Virus record (IMG/VR): IMGVR_UViG_3300022682_000016
Span: 1 to 64,000 of that record
Length of the DNA stretch: 64,000 bases
Strand: one strand, 5' to 3'
Source: a virus
In this document: in pieces, positions 1 to 6,564 of the stretch
How positions within the stretch are numbered: the stretch's first letter is position 1
Layout: every line of letters starts with the position of its first letter
Made by a program: the position numbers and the translations under genes
The notes under the pieces: generated by a model
What the model was told of the DNA's origin: nothing
Database searches by the model: none
What the model saw: only the letters and a program-made list of their open reading frames with translations

Positions 1-296
1 AAAACAAATCTGGCACATCCAAAAAGGGATATTAAGTAAATTTGTTGCTTAACAGTGGGATACAATTTTGCTCGTATTCCTTTTAATTGAGTATCATTCG
101 TACTCTAAATGTATAATTATACTTCATAAAGGTCAAATCTCTATAATAATCATTAAAATTCTATAAAATTAAGAACTGGTTATAACCCCGGATCTATATC
201 TAAAATGGAACTGACCTTATACGATCCAGCAACTTCTGCCGTGGAAGGATGTCGCTCTCCCAGATTTGGCTACGGCCCCATAATTTATTTTTGGTT

Positions 297-515
297 TTAT
301 AGTGCGATAATATTTCTTTTACGTCGAACAGTATTACCAGACCTAGTGGTACCTATCATAGAAGTACTGACTGAGGCATACACGCCGTCCTGCCCTTTTA
401 CTTCGTCACCTTCTCTGATAAGGTCTTTTTTATCAAGGTATCTGTATTTCTTAGTTGCTTGTTTCATTTCTTTTATGATCTCAAGCTGCCTAAGATACAT
501 TTTTCGTGTTGCCAT
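297..515 (-). CDS. Hypothetical 72-residue basic phage protein
   Basis: I do not recognise this protein. It is small, highly charged and Lys/Arg-rich, with a helical first half (residues 1-35) and a Gly/Ser/Thr-rich second half, and has no membrane segment or Cys motif. On the minus strand the ATG is preceded by GGAG at a spacing of about 5, a good ribosome site. That is why I prefer this frame to the overlapping plus-strand open frame at 205-534, which lacks one. It is the leftmost gene of a leftward-reading block that also holds the tRNA genes. Its function is unknown. That it is a real gene is moderately likely from the ribosome site and phage-like composition. Confidence 0.6.
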   Translation of the reverse strand: MATRKMYLRQLEIIKEMKQATKKYRYLDKKDLIREGDEVKGQDGVYASVSTSMIGTTRSGNTVRRKRNIIAL

Positions 516-651
516 CTTAACTCCAAAGTTGTAAGTTGTTTAAATAAAATATATTAAGATGTACTAAGGTATCAATATAGCTTATTTATAGTTGTGGAAA
601 ATGTGAAAATTCACCCCCCATATTTCCTTAACAGTATCTCAAATTTAAAAA

Positions 652-725
652 CAGGAGTGACCGGACTTGAACCGGCGACCTGATGCCTGACAAACAACTG
701 CTCTAGCCATCTGAGCTACACCCCT
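652..725 (-). tRNA. tRNA-Asp (GUC)
   Basis: The minus strand folds into a full cloverleaf. The acceptor AGGGGTG pairs with CACTCCT (one G-U), the D-stem is GCTC/GAGC, the anticodon loop is TTGTCAG giving GUC, and the T-loop is TTCAAGT with the GCCGG/CCGGT stem. The anticodon stem has one T-T mismatch at its second pair. No CCA is encoded. It is the most downstream of four leftward tRNA genes. Confidence 0.92.
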
Positions 726-801
726 ATTAATAACTTGTATACCGGTTTGGTCAGATAACCGGGAAGAGTTGCGTTTAACGTCTGTCACATAGACTAAATT
801 T

Positions 802-884
802 GTGCGCCAGGTTGGACTCGAACCAACCATATCCGAAGATAAGTGTTTTACAGACACCACCGGCACCCGGCCTGTTCTGACGCA
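802..884 (-). tRNA. tRNA-Tyr (GUA), long variable arm
   Basis: The acceptor TGCGTCA pairs with TGGCGCA. The anticodon loop CTGTAAA gives GUA on a GGTGT/ACACT stem. A variable arm with a TTCG tetraloop (ATC-TTCG-GAT) fits a type II bacterial tRNA-Tyr, and the T-arm is GTTGG-TTCGAGT-CCAAC. The D-arm is slightly irregular (ACAGG/CCGGT with an A-G mismatch). No CCA is encoded. The discriminator appears to be C rather than the usual A, so the exact 3' end is the least certain part. Confidence 0.88.
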
Positions 885-1004
885 TAATAAGTTTAAAAAG
901 GGGCAGTTTGTTAAGCTACTCCCTTGAAAAATAATTACTAAAAACATAATAAAGCTGTCAAAGACCATTTTTCCGCAGCCTAATGACTGTTACGGACAAT
1001 TTGG

Positions 1005-1077
1005 CGTCCCTGGGAAGATTTAAACTCCCGACACCCTGATCCGTAGTCAGGTGCTCTGTTCGCTGAGCTACAGGGAC
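1005..1077 (-). tRNA. tRNA-Arg (ACG)
   Basis: A 73-nt cloverleaf on the minus strand. The acceptor is GTCCCTG/CAGGGAC, the D-stem GCTC/GAGC, the anticodon stem CCTGA/TCAGG with loop CTACGGA (anticodon ACG), and the T-arm GGGAG-TTTAAAT-CTTCC. Decoding of CGU/CGC/CGA would need A34-to-inosine editing by the host TadA enzyme. No CCA is encoded. Confidence 0.93.
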
Positions 1078-1087
1078 ATTATTTTAA

Positions 1088-1160
1088 TGTTCCGAGAAAG
1101 ATTTGAACTTTCGACCCTCTGGGTGTAAACCAGATGCGCTTACCTCTGCGCTACCGGAAC
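1088..1160 (-). tRNA. tRNA-Val (UAC)
   Basis: A 73-nt cloverleaf on the minus strand. The acceptor is GTTCCGG with a matching 3' TCGGAAC, the D-stem GCGC/GCGC, the anticodon stem TCTGG/CCAGA with loop TTTACAC (anticodon UAC), and the T-arm GAAAG-TTCAAAT-CTTTC. It lies 10 nt upstream of tRNA-Arg in the same leftward cluster, so the two are probably processed from one transcript. No CCA is encoded. Confidence 0.94.
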
Positions 1161-1182
1161 AATTATAAATTTTAAAGAACAT

Positions 1183-1213
1183 AAAAAAAGCCCCGGAACT
1201 TTCCGAGGCTTCT
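1183..1213 (-). terminator. Rho-independent terminator, leftward
   Basis: On the minus strand an AAGCC-T-CGGAA stem with a short loop pairs with TTCCG-GGGCTT and runs into seven T residues. It lies between the small ORF at 1248-1403 and the tRNA-Val gene. It would therefore end the leftward transcript that starts near 1571, or attenuate transcription into the tRNA cluster. Confidence 0.85.
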
Positions 1214-1247
1214 TAATTCAAACAAAAACAATGACTTAAGAAACCCC

Positions 1248-1403
1248 TTACACACAACCTCCTTCACGGTTATCAGCAAAGAGATGTGATTTTAATACTG
1301 GTGTATATGCACACATAACAATGCTAATCCTCTGGACAGATTTGTCCAACGGTTGCCATGTTTGTCTGGATATAGTATTAAAATTCTTCTGTAAGGAAAA
1401 CAT
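1248..1403 (-). CDS. Possible 51-residue protein in a discrete leftward transcript
   Basis: An open frame of 51 codons on the minus strand begins with ATG after AGGA (spacing about 3) and ends with TAA 35 nt before the terminator. The product has no recognised domain. It has two Cys residues (C31, C50), one short hydrophobic stretch around residues 26-32, and a C-terminal NREGGCV. It is the only ORF of any size in a promoter-to-terminator unit of about 390 nt. The ORF could be fortuitous and the RNA itself the product. Conservation of the frame in relatives would settle this. Confidence 0.4.
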   Translation of the reverse strand: MFSLQKNFNTISRQTWQPLDKSVQRISIVMCAYTPVLKSHLFADNREGGCV

Positions 1404-1577
1404 AAGTCCTAACCTAATGTTAATTAAAATTCTTTGAAAAAGAGTGTTTATGACCGAAGAGCAGGGAATGAATAGGCTTAAAGCCTAGGTTGGTACGGAT
1501 ACTAAAACGGTTATCGGGTTTCTGAATCTTCAATCGAGCACTACTTCTCAAAGAACACGACCTAATGGTCAGGATTA

Positions 1578-1606
1578 AAGATAAGTTAAGAAAACAAAAT
1601 ATGCAA
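1578..1606 (-). promoter_or_regulatory. Sigma-70-like promoter, leftward
   Basis: On the minus strand TTGCAT (1606-1601) is followed after exactly 17 bp by TATCTT (1583-1578). The same TATCTT -10 box occurs in the promoter-like sequences at 16989-17018 and 41087-41115. A start near 1571 would give the short transcript described above. Confidence 0.6.
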
Positions 1607-1678
1607 GTACTTTTTTAAAGAATTTTTAAATGGTTATTACTGATAGCAAAAATAAATAAATAAATAAAAAAGTTTTTA

Positions 1679-1707
1679 TTGACTATACACAAGTGAAAAC
1701 TTATTTT
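1679..1707 (+). promoter_or_regulatory. Promoter-like sequence upstream of the acyl carrier protein gene
   Basis: TTGACT, 17 bp, then TATTTT. It faces right, back to back with the leftward promoter at 1606-1578, so this is a divergent start region between the tRNA block and the rightward genes. The expected transcript would begin near 1714 and read through the IS right-end relic into the acyl carrier protein gene. Confidence 0.5.
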
Positions 1708-1727
1708 TTATCGTAACCTATTAGGAG

Positions 1728-1778
1728 AAGGCTTTGAAAGGAAACTCTTCTAACTTTTTATAAGTTGGATAAACCAGG
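1728..1778 (+). repeat. Solo right end (relic) of the IS607-type element found at 7415-10224
   Basis: Positions 1729-1778 match 10175-10224, the last 25 coding bases of the second tnpB plus its right terminus, at 48 of 50 bases. The match stops on the right exactly at the GG that marks the element end, and on the left within the tnpB 3' coding sequence. No tnpA, left end or rest of tnpB is nearby. The AGGTG at the relic/flank junction lies 4-5 nt ahead of the acyl carrier protein ATG and may serve as its ribosome site. It is either a deletion remnant or an exapted right end. Confidence 0.9.
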
Positions 1779-1784
1779 TGTATA

Positions 1785-2042
1785 ATGAAAGATTTTAATG
1801 ATACCCAATTAGCAAAATTTATTAAGAAGTACTCTTTCAAAAACTCTGATGAGTTATCTCCTGCATCAGACTTAGAGTCTGACTTAGGACTAGATTCCTT
1901 AGATAAAATAGAGTTGCTAATGGACATTGAAAATCAATATAACATCGAAACTCTTTCAGATGATGATTTATATACTATCAAGAGCATTCAAGATATTATA
2001 GATTATTTAGAAAAGAACAATGTCTCCCATAATTATCTGTAG
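1785..2042 (+). CDS. acpP: Acyl carrier protein
   Basis: An 85-residue acidic protein with the acyl carrier signature DLGLDSLDKIE (residues 31-41). The Ser of DSLD (about residue 36) is the expected 4'-phosphopantetheine attachment site, and helices flank it as in the ACP fold. In bacteria ACP carries growing acyl chains in fatty-acid or lipid synthesis. Here it is a stand-alone cytoplasmic protein with no synthase gene beside it. The ATG is preceded by AGGTG that lies at the end of a transposon right-end relic. A role in host lipid metabolism or modification of a phage product is inference. Confidence 0.85.
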   Translation: MKDFNDTQLAKFIKKYSFKNSDELSPASDLESDLGLDSLDKIELLMDIENQYNIETLSDDDLYTIKSIQDIIDYLEKNNVSHNYL

Positions 2043-2070
2043 GATAAACTTTAATGCCTGAAAGAATGTT

Positions 2071-2337
2071 ATGAATCCTAATCACCAAATAACTCAAAGC
2101 AATCCTAAAGATCCTAAAATATTACAGGTGGAATGCACCTTACAACCTGATGGTAAGTGTACTTTTAGGCAGCATTATAGTAATTTAAATCCTGAACAGT
2201 TAGCAAAACTGGCACTGTATATGATTACCGAACTTGGAAAAATGGCGTTTGGTAGATTAGCGCCTCTAGTAGACGGTGTGGCATATACTAGCAAATTAAT
2301 AAATAAACAGTCACCAAATAATTTCTTTAACTCGTAA
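2071..2337 (+). CDS. Hypothetical 88-residue phage protein
   Basis: I do not recognise this protein. It is a soluble small protein with a beta-like first half (an ECTLQPDGKCTF segment containing two Cys) and a helical, mildly hydrophobic second half (residues 46-75). It follows the acyl carrier gene by 28 nt and precedes the next gene by 10 nt, so it is probably cotranscribed with both. The ribosome site before the ATG is weak (GAAAG). No function can be assigned. Confidence 0.55.
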   Translation: MNPNHQITQSNPKDPKILQVECTLQPDGKCTFRQHYSNLNPEQLAKLALYMITELGKMAFGRLAPLVDGVAYTSKLINKQSPNNFFNS

Positions 2338-2347
2338 GGAATATTGT

Positions 2348-2746
2348 ATGAACAGTAATGAACAAATTTCAATGGAAGCTATTAAGGGATACTTAAAAAA
2401 TGCTTCTTATGATAAACTTGAAACCAAAATCATTTCCCAGCTACTTAATGAACGAAATGAACTTGCTGACACCTTACTAGAAAGCTGTGTAATTCCTGTT
2501 GGGTCTAAGATAGTAACAGAAAGTGGCCACAACATACTGTTTAAAGACAGTGAAGAATACGATGCTGTCATTTCTATTGGGCACAATACCCTACTTGAAG
2601 GGGAGTTGGAAACTCATTACTTCTTAGACGGTAAATATAATGGTGTCGATCTTCCTGGACAGGACAGAAAATTCCCGAATAAAAAAACCCCTAGCGCTCC
2701 TTACCAAGCACCTAAAGGAGAAGTGGGTGATGGGGAACCGGCATAA
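2348..2746 (+). CDS. Hypothetical 132-residue phage protein
   Basis: I do not recognise the family. The first 45 residues are predicted helical and charged. Residues about 46-95 are beta-rich, and the last 30 are a low-complexity Pro/Gly/Lys tail that is probably disordered. AAGGA precedes the ATG at good spacing. The gene sits 8 nt before the helicase gene, suggesting a common operon. Its function is unknown. Confidence 0.6.
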   Translation: MNSNEQISMEAIKGYLKNASYDKLETKIISQLLNERNELADTLLESCVIPVGSKIVTESGHNILFKDSEEYDAVISIGHNTLLEGELETHYFLDGKYNGVDLPGQDRKFPNKKTPSAPYQAPKGEVGDGEPA

Positions 2747-2754
2747 TTTAAGAA

Positions 2755-4251
2755 ATGGTAACTTTCACCGTAAATAATATACTTACCCACGTAGATAATC
2801 CTAACCAAATATCCGCAGCTGTGGGTAAGTATTTATATATAAAAACAAACACTTTCTATAAAGGCATTGACCAACAAGTTTATGCATCTACTGGAAAAAC
2901 TGTACTCAAAACAAAATTTAAAGTAGACACACTCCAAGTATATAACCAAAGCACACAAATGTTCCCGACTGGCAGGCTTGGTTACTTAGTTGACTGGTGT
3001 AAAGAACGAGGAATACCGGTTAATGTAATTGACAATCGAATAATGCCAAAAAAGTTGTTTGATGCTAAGTATATTGGGCCACCGTCTGACGGAAGTGATG
3101 GTAAACCTCCTAGAAGTTATCAATTAAGAGCACCTGAACTTGTGAAGCAAAAAAGCAGGGGCATTTTATGGTATGCTACTGGCGCTGGAAAAACAATTAC
3201 CGGGGCTAGGATTATACAACGATTAGGAGTAAAAACATTATACATGGTACCCTCTTTAGATTTATTGGATCAAACGCATACAGCATTACAAGGACTATTA
3301 AAAAATGTATCTGTTGGTATAATTGGGGGAGGTTCTTGGGATCCTAAAGAAATTACAGTAGCTACCACAGCTACTTTATGGAGTCGCTACGAAACTAAAG
3401 AGTGCAAAGAATTATTATCCTCTATAGATCTACTAATTGTAGATGAGTGCCACCATACCCAAAGAAAAGGAAAAGGCCAGAAAACAAAAAATAAACGTGG
3501 AAAAACCTACGATGTTAATTCATGGTACATATTAGCACTACACTGTAATGCATATTACCGAATAGGGCTGACCGGAACTCCTGGAAAAGATATTGAGCAA
3601 AAACGTTCCTTATTAGAATGTGTATTAGGTCGAGTAATTGATCGAGTATCTGTAAAAGAACTTATTGACTTGGGAGTACTGACAGATGTTGAAGTACATA
3701 TTCACACAATAAAACATAACAGAGTAATTCCCGATTACCCCTCAGCACGTAGAGAAGGGGTACTATTAAATGAGGACTTCAATAGATATATTGTAAACGT
3801 AGCTATAACAGAATTAAAAGCAGGTAAATACGTCTTACTATTAACAGGATCTAAAGCACATCAAGGACCAGCTTTATCCAAGCTATTTAAAGAATACGGA
3901 TACGAGGTAGGGTTTGTGTCTGGAGACGATAAACGAAAAAAACGTGTTCAGATCAGAGAAGATTTTAGAGATGGAAAGATAAGATGTCTTATTGGAACAG
4001 TATATAAAGAAGGCGTAGATTTCCCAAAACTTGATGTTGGGATACTTTGTGATGGTGGTCAAGACGAAAAGGGTACTTGCCAATTCATGGGTCGTATTTT
4101 AAGGACTTCTGAGGGAAAAACAATTGCAAGGCTACATGATTTTATGCATAAAGACAAAAAACATCTACAAAGACACTCAAATGCCCGTCTAAACACCTAT
4201 GTAGAAGAAGAAATAGACACCATAATAACCCATGAGGGAATTATCCTATGA
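2755..4251 (+). CDS. Superfamily 2 DNA/RNA helicase (UvsW/type III Res-like)
   Basis: A 498-residue ATP-dependent helicase. Walker A ATGAGKT is at about residues 141-147, the DECH Walker B at 230-233, motif III-like LTGTPG follows, and the second RecA lobe has IGTVYKEGVDFPKLD and the arginine-finger motif QFMGRILRT. The N-terminal 120 residues resemble the accessory domain seen in T4 UvsW-type helicases. Proteins of this type remodel branched DNA, fork or R-loop intermediates during phage recombination. It overlaps the next gene by an ATGA junction. That it acts on phage recombination intermediates is inferred from the family. Confidence 0.85.
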   Translation: MVTFTVNNILTHVDNPNQISAAVGKYLYIKTNTFYKGIDQQVYASTGKTVLKTKFKVDTLQVYNQSTQMFPTGRLGYLVDWCKERGIPVNVIDNRIMPKKLFDAKYIGPPSDGSDGKPPRSYQLRAPELVKQKSRGILWYATGAGKTITGARIIQRLGVKTLYMVPSLDLLDQTHTALQGLLKNVSVGIIGGGSWDPKEITVATTATLWSRYETKECKELLSSIDLLIVDECHHTQRKGKGQKTKNKRGKTYDVNSWYILALHCNAYYRIGLTGTPGKDIEQKRSLLECVLGRVIDRVSVKELIDLGVLTDVEVHIHTIKHNRVIPDYPSARREGVLLNEDFNRYIVNVAITELKAGKYVLLLTGSKAHQGPALSKLFKEYGYEVGFVSGDDKRKKRVQIREDFRDGKIRCLIGTVYKEGVDFPKLDVGILCDGGQDEKGTCQFMGRILRTSEGKTIARLHDFMHKDKKHLQRHSNARLNTYVEEEIDTIITHEGIIL

Positions 4252-4436
4252 GCCGAGAAGATATTATTAACTTTGAGAAATATAACAAATCCAAAAATAA
4301 TAATATTGGAGAGGCTCTAAATCAATTTACAAGACTAAAACAAAAATATAAGGATAAACCTACAATGTCTAATTTAATCTTGCTAAAACAAAAACAAAAA
4401 GTCTTAAAAAATAAGGGCATTAAAGTATCTATATAA
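4248..4436 (+). CDS. Hypothetical 62-residue Lys/Asn-rich protein
   Basis: A short, very basic protein (Lys and Asn dominate), predicted largely helical, with no known motif. Its ATG overlaps the stop of the helicase gene as ATGA, so translation is likely coupled to the helicase. It could be a small partner of that enzyme, but nothing in the sequence shows this. Confidence 0.55.
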   Translation: MSREDIINFEKYNKSKNNNIGEALNQFTRLKQKYKDKPTMSNLILLKQKQKVLKNKGIKVSI

Positions 4437-4445
4437 ATACAAAAT

Positions 4446-4460
4446 ATGCACTAAGTGCAT
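4446..4460. promoter_or_regulatory. 15-bp palindrome, possible operator
   Basis: ATGCACT-A-AGTGCAT is a perfect inverted repeat with 7-bp arms and a single central base. It lies in the short gap before the interrupted small gene at 4507. It is not followed by a T-run, so an operator is more likely than a terminator. No matching repressor can be named. Confidence 0.3.
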
Positions 4461-4506
4461 CATTGATCAAGTTGTATGCAATAAAATTTTTTGAAAGGAT
4501 TATTAT

Positions 4507-4647
4507 ATGGCAAATCGGGTTAGTGTCGAAATACAGGTCAATCGTTGCAAGTATTGCGGAGGCGAATTTATCACAGTCGAAAATTATGGCCAGTGTCGAA
4601 AGGGTATAATTAACATCTTAAAAGTATTGCTTTTTATTAACAATTAA
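4507..4647 (+). pseudogene. Small zinc-ribbon-like gene interrupted by the first IS607-type element
   Basis: The frame starts with ATG after a GAAAGGA-type ribosome site (wide spacing) and reads a CKYCGG knuckle followed by a further Cys (YGQCRKG). It then changes to a hydrophobic Ile/Leu/Asn-rich tail exactly where the element begins at GG (4603-4604). Joining 4604 to 6422 across the inferred element gives a short open tail rich in Ser/Lys that ends in a His codon before a stop, i.e. a product of about 41 residues with C-x2-C, C and H. The original product is inferred. Confidence 0.45.
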
Positions 4648-4661
4648 TATACTTTATAGTT

Positions 4662-5228
4662 ATGAAATTATCTGAATATGCTAAAAAACACAGTATTACT
4701 TACAAAACTGCGTTTATTCATTGGCAAAAAGGTTTTATAAAGGGAAAGCAACTACCAACAGGAACGATAGTTGTTTTTGACGAGGAGTGTCTCGAAGTTA
4801 CTGATTATTGTATTTATTGCAGAGTATCTTCTCATGATCAAAAATCTGATCTACTTCGACAAGAGGGGCGATTAAAGGATTTTTGCAGTGCAAAAGGACT
4901 TAAGATAGCAGCTATCTACTCTGAAATAGCTTCAGGACTAAATGATAATAGACCTAAGTTTAATAAAGCTTTAAAAAGTAACCTCAATATCATAGCAGAA
5001 CACAAAGATAGGGTGACAAGATTTGGTTTTAATTACTTAAGTTCATTGCTGACAATGCAAAACAGAAAACTTGTTATAATAAATGATACCGAAAACAATG
5101 ATGACATTATCCAAGATTTTATATCTGTAATCACATCTTTCTGTGCAAGGATATACGGAAAAAGAAGGAGTAAAAGAAAAACAGAAAAACTTATTAAGGA
5201 ACTTAATGAAAATAACGAGAAGCGTTAA
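4662..5228 (+). CDS. tnpA: IS607-type serine recombinase TnpA
   Basis: A 188-residue recombinase. Residues 1-40 form a short MerR-like DNA-binding region. The resolvase catalytic domain begins with YCRVSS, where S56 is the likely nucleophile, and carries the family blocks IASGLNDNRPKF and EHKDRVTRFGF. It cuts and rejoins DNA through a phosphoserine link to move the element between GG dinucleotides. It ends within the start of tnpB (23-nt overlap), so both are probably made from one mRNA. All conserved motifs are intact, suggesting recent activity. Confidence 0.9.
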   Translation: MKLSEYAKKHSITYKTAFIHWQKGFIKGKQLPTGTIVVFDEECLEVTDYCIYCRVSSHDQKSDLLRQEGRLKDFCSAKGLKIAAIYSEIASGLNDNRPKFNKALKSNLNIIAEHKDRVTRFGFNYLSSLLTMQNRKLVIINDTENNDDIIQDFISVITSFCARIYGKRRSKRKTEKLIKELNENNEKR

Positions 5229-6300
5229 ATGTCATTATAGTTGGCTCACTAATAAAAAGAAATTAGAGTTAAGTTCTATTTTAAAAGAATACTCCGAGGT
5301 TGTTAATTGGTTTATTAAAGAATACGAATCTGTTATTCCAGAAAAAACTAAGTACGAGTTAATACTTAAAGAACATATTCATAAAGCAGATACTTGGTTA
5401 TCGGCACGGTTAGTTAAAAACGCTTTTCAAGAGGGTTACACTATTGTTCAAGGAACCAAAGAGTCCTGTAAAGCACTAAACAAATCCTATTCTTCTCCTA
5501 CGCATAAATTAAATACTATGACTGTTTCATGTACTATCGCTACTATTGATAAGAATCCCAGTACTAAAGCTTTTGATTTAAATGTTACTTTGGGTTCTAT
5601 TGGGAATAAAATGAAAATTCATATTCCATTAAAAAAACACAAACAATTTATAAAATGGGACTCATTAGGAAAACTAAATTCAACTGTAACTGTTACTGAT
5701 AAATATATTCAGTTCTCATTTGAAATAGATACTGGAAAAAAGAAAACAAGCGGTGATTTATTAGGTGTTGATATTGGTATGAATAAGTTGTTGGCAACTT
5801 CTGACAATAATATTTATGGAGATCGCACAAGATCTCTTATTGATAAATTAAGAAGAAAAAAGCGTTGTAGTAAGGCATATTATAGATGCAAAGAAGAGAT
5901 AAAAGAATACCTTTGTAAAGAAGTTAAAAATATCCCTTTTAATGAGTTAAGATTATTGGTTTGTGAAAATTTAAAAGGTCTTAAAAATAAGATGAAAGTC
6001 AAACGTCGATTGACCAAAAATATTCGACGAGTTCTCACTAATTGGAACTATAGATTTGTATTGGAAAGGATCAAAGCGTTATGTGAAGAAAACCGTGTTA
6101 GCTTTCGTAGCGTCTTACCATATTACACATCTGTAACATGTTCTAGTTGTGGTCACAGTGAGAAAAGAAATCGGTTAAATCAGGAATCATTTTACTGTGT
6201 GAGTTGTGGTTACTCAGACAACGCAGATTTAAATGCAAGCAAAGTGATACTGGATCGATTTCTTACCGGAAAATATGGTTCCGGTTTCCAAACTTGTTAA
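5206..6300 (+). CDS. tnpB: TnpB RNA-guided nuclease (IS607-associated)
   Basis: A 364-residue protein of the TnpB family, ancestor of Cas12. The RuvC triad is intact: D189 in GVDIGMNK, E254 in VCENLKG and D341 in DNADLNAS. A zinc ribbon with C312, C315, C331 and C334 lies between the last two. The ATG at 5206 is chosen because MKITRSVKC is a normal TnpB-like start. An upstream in-frame ATG at 5143 would only add residues read out of frame from tnpA. TnpB uses an omegaRNA made from the element's right end to cut the empty donor site and so keep the element. The adjacent 3' sequence is a candidate for that RNA. Confidence 0.9.
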   Translation: MKITRSVKCHYSWLTNKKKLELSSILKEYSEVVNWFIKEYESVIPEKTKYELILKEHIHKADTWLSARLVKNAFQEGYTIVQGTKESCKALNKSYSSPTHKLNTMTVSCTIATIDKNPSTKAFDLNVTLGSIGNKMKIHIPLKKHKQFIKWDSLGKLNSTVTVTDKYIQFSFEIDTGKKKTSGDLLGVDIGMNKLLATSDNNIYGDRTRSLIDKLRRKKRCSKAYYRCKEEIKEYLCKEVKNIPFNELRLLVCENLKGLKNKMKVKRRLTKNIRRVLTNWNYRFVLERIKALCEENRVSFRSVLPYYTSVTCSSCGHSEKRNRLNQESFYCVSCGYSDNADLNASKVILDRFLTGKYGSGFQTC

Positions 6301-6421
6301 AGGTACTAAAACTACCTATAATAAGTAACGGTACATTACGATTTCGCCATCGGTGTGCCTTGGCAGAGCTGTTGGCCCCAAGACAACAGTATCCGACTGC
6401 TTGGGACATCTTCTTGTAAGG
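6301..6421 (+). ncRNA. Candidate omegaRNA / right end of element 1
   Basis: The 120 nt after tnpB are noncoding, GC-richer than their surroundings, and fold locally: CTGTTG-GCCCCAAGA-CAACAG is a perfect 6-bp hairpin, with CTTGG/CCAAG as an alternative pairing. In TnpB systems the guide RNA scaffold comes from this position and its 3' extension past the element end is the guide. The boundary is the GG at 6420-6421. The RNA call is by position and structure only. Confidence 0.5.
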
Positions 6422-6431
6422 TTCTAAGAGT

Positions 6432-6461
6432 TTGACATTTTTGCATTAATACGACTATATT
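6432..6461 (+). promoter_or_regulatory. Promoter-like sequence downstream of element 1
   Basis: TTGACA, 18 bp, TATATT, starting 10 bp after the inferred element end. It would drive the small genes from 6565 onward, and originally the metallo-beta-lactamase-fold gene. Confidence 0.55.
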
Positions 6462-6564
6462 TAAAAAAATACAGGAAAGTGCTGAGACATGATAAAAATG
6501 ACCAATCCTTACAAATTAATAATAATAGCGTATAACAAATAATTAACCATAAAGGATATATACA

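Larger units (their letters stand above)
1183..1571 (-). ncRNA. Discrete structured transcript (small mRNA or regulatory RNA)
   Basis: This stretch holds no recognised gene, yet it is bounded by a consensus promoter (1606-1578) and a strong terminator (1213-1183) in the same direction. The predicted 5' leader (about 1571-1410) has no ORF and contains short perfect hairpins, for example GACC-ATTA-GGTC, TAGGCTTTAAGCCTA and, further on, GGACA-AATC-TGTCC. The motif AGAATTTTAAT occurs twice. A 51-codon ORF occupies the 3' half. I cannot assign a family. It may be a small regulatory RNA, or a leader-controlled small mRNA. Confidence 0.5.
4604..6421 (+). mobile_element. IS607-type element 1 (serine recombinase + TnpB)
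   Basis: About 1.8 kb with tnpA (serine recombinase), an overlapping tnpB, and about 120 nt of structured 3' sequence. IS607-family elements insert between two G residues without target duplication. GG occurs at 4603-4604 on the left and 6420-6421 on the right, and joining them restores an open small gene. The ends are inferred from gene disruption and the GG rule, not from a second copy, so they may be off by a few bases. Its proteins are unlike those of element 2, so the two elements arrived independently. Confidence 0.65.

Noticed and set aside
190-280. tRNA-like sequence on the minus strand (GGGGCCGTAGCC start)
   Set aside because: The acceptor stem has no partner at the 3' side, the anticodon loop lacks U33, and no T-arm can be formed.
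205-534. 109-codon open frame on the plus strand
   Set aside because: It overlaps the minus-strand 72-residue gene, which has a good ribosome site and phage-like composition. The plus frame has none and is Cys/Phe-rich like an antisense shadow.
885-1004. Possible fifth tRNA or terminator between tRNA-Tyr and tRNA-Arg
   Set aside because: A partial GGG/CCC stem followed by T residues is present on the minus strand, but its pairing is interrupted and no cloverleaf can be drawn.
5143-5228. Frameshift fusion of TnpA and TnpB in element 1
   Set aside because: The overlap is only 23 nt once the natural tnpB ATG at 5206 is used, and no slippery heptamer with a following structure was found.
6204-6419. 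71-codon frame over the end of tnpB and the element right end
   Set aside because: It lies in another frame of tnpB and the candidate guide RNA, and no ribosome site or protein-like pattern is seen.
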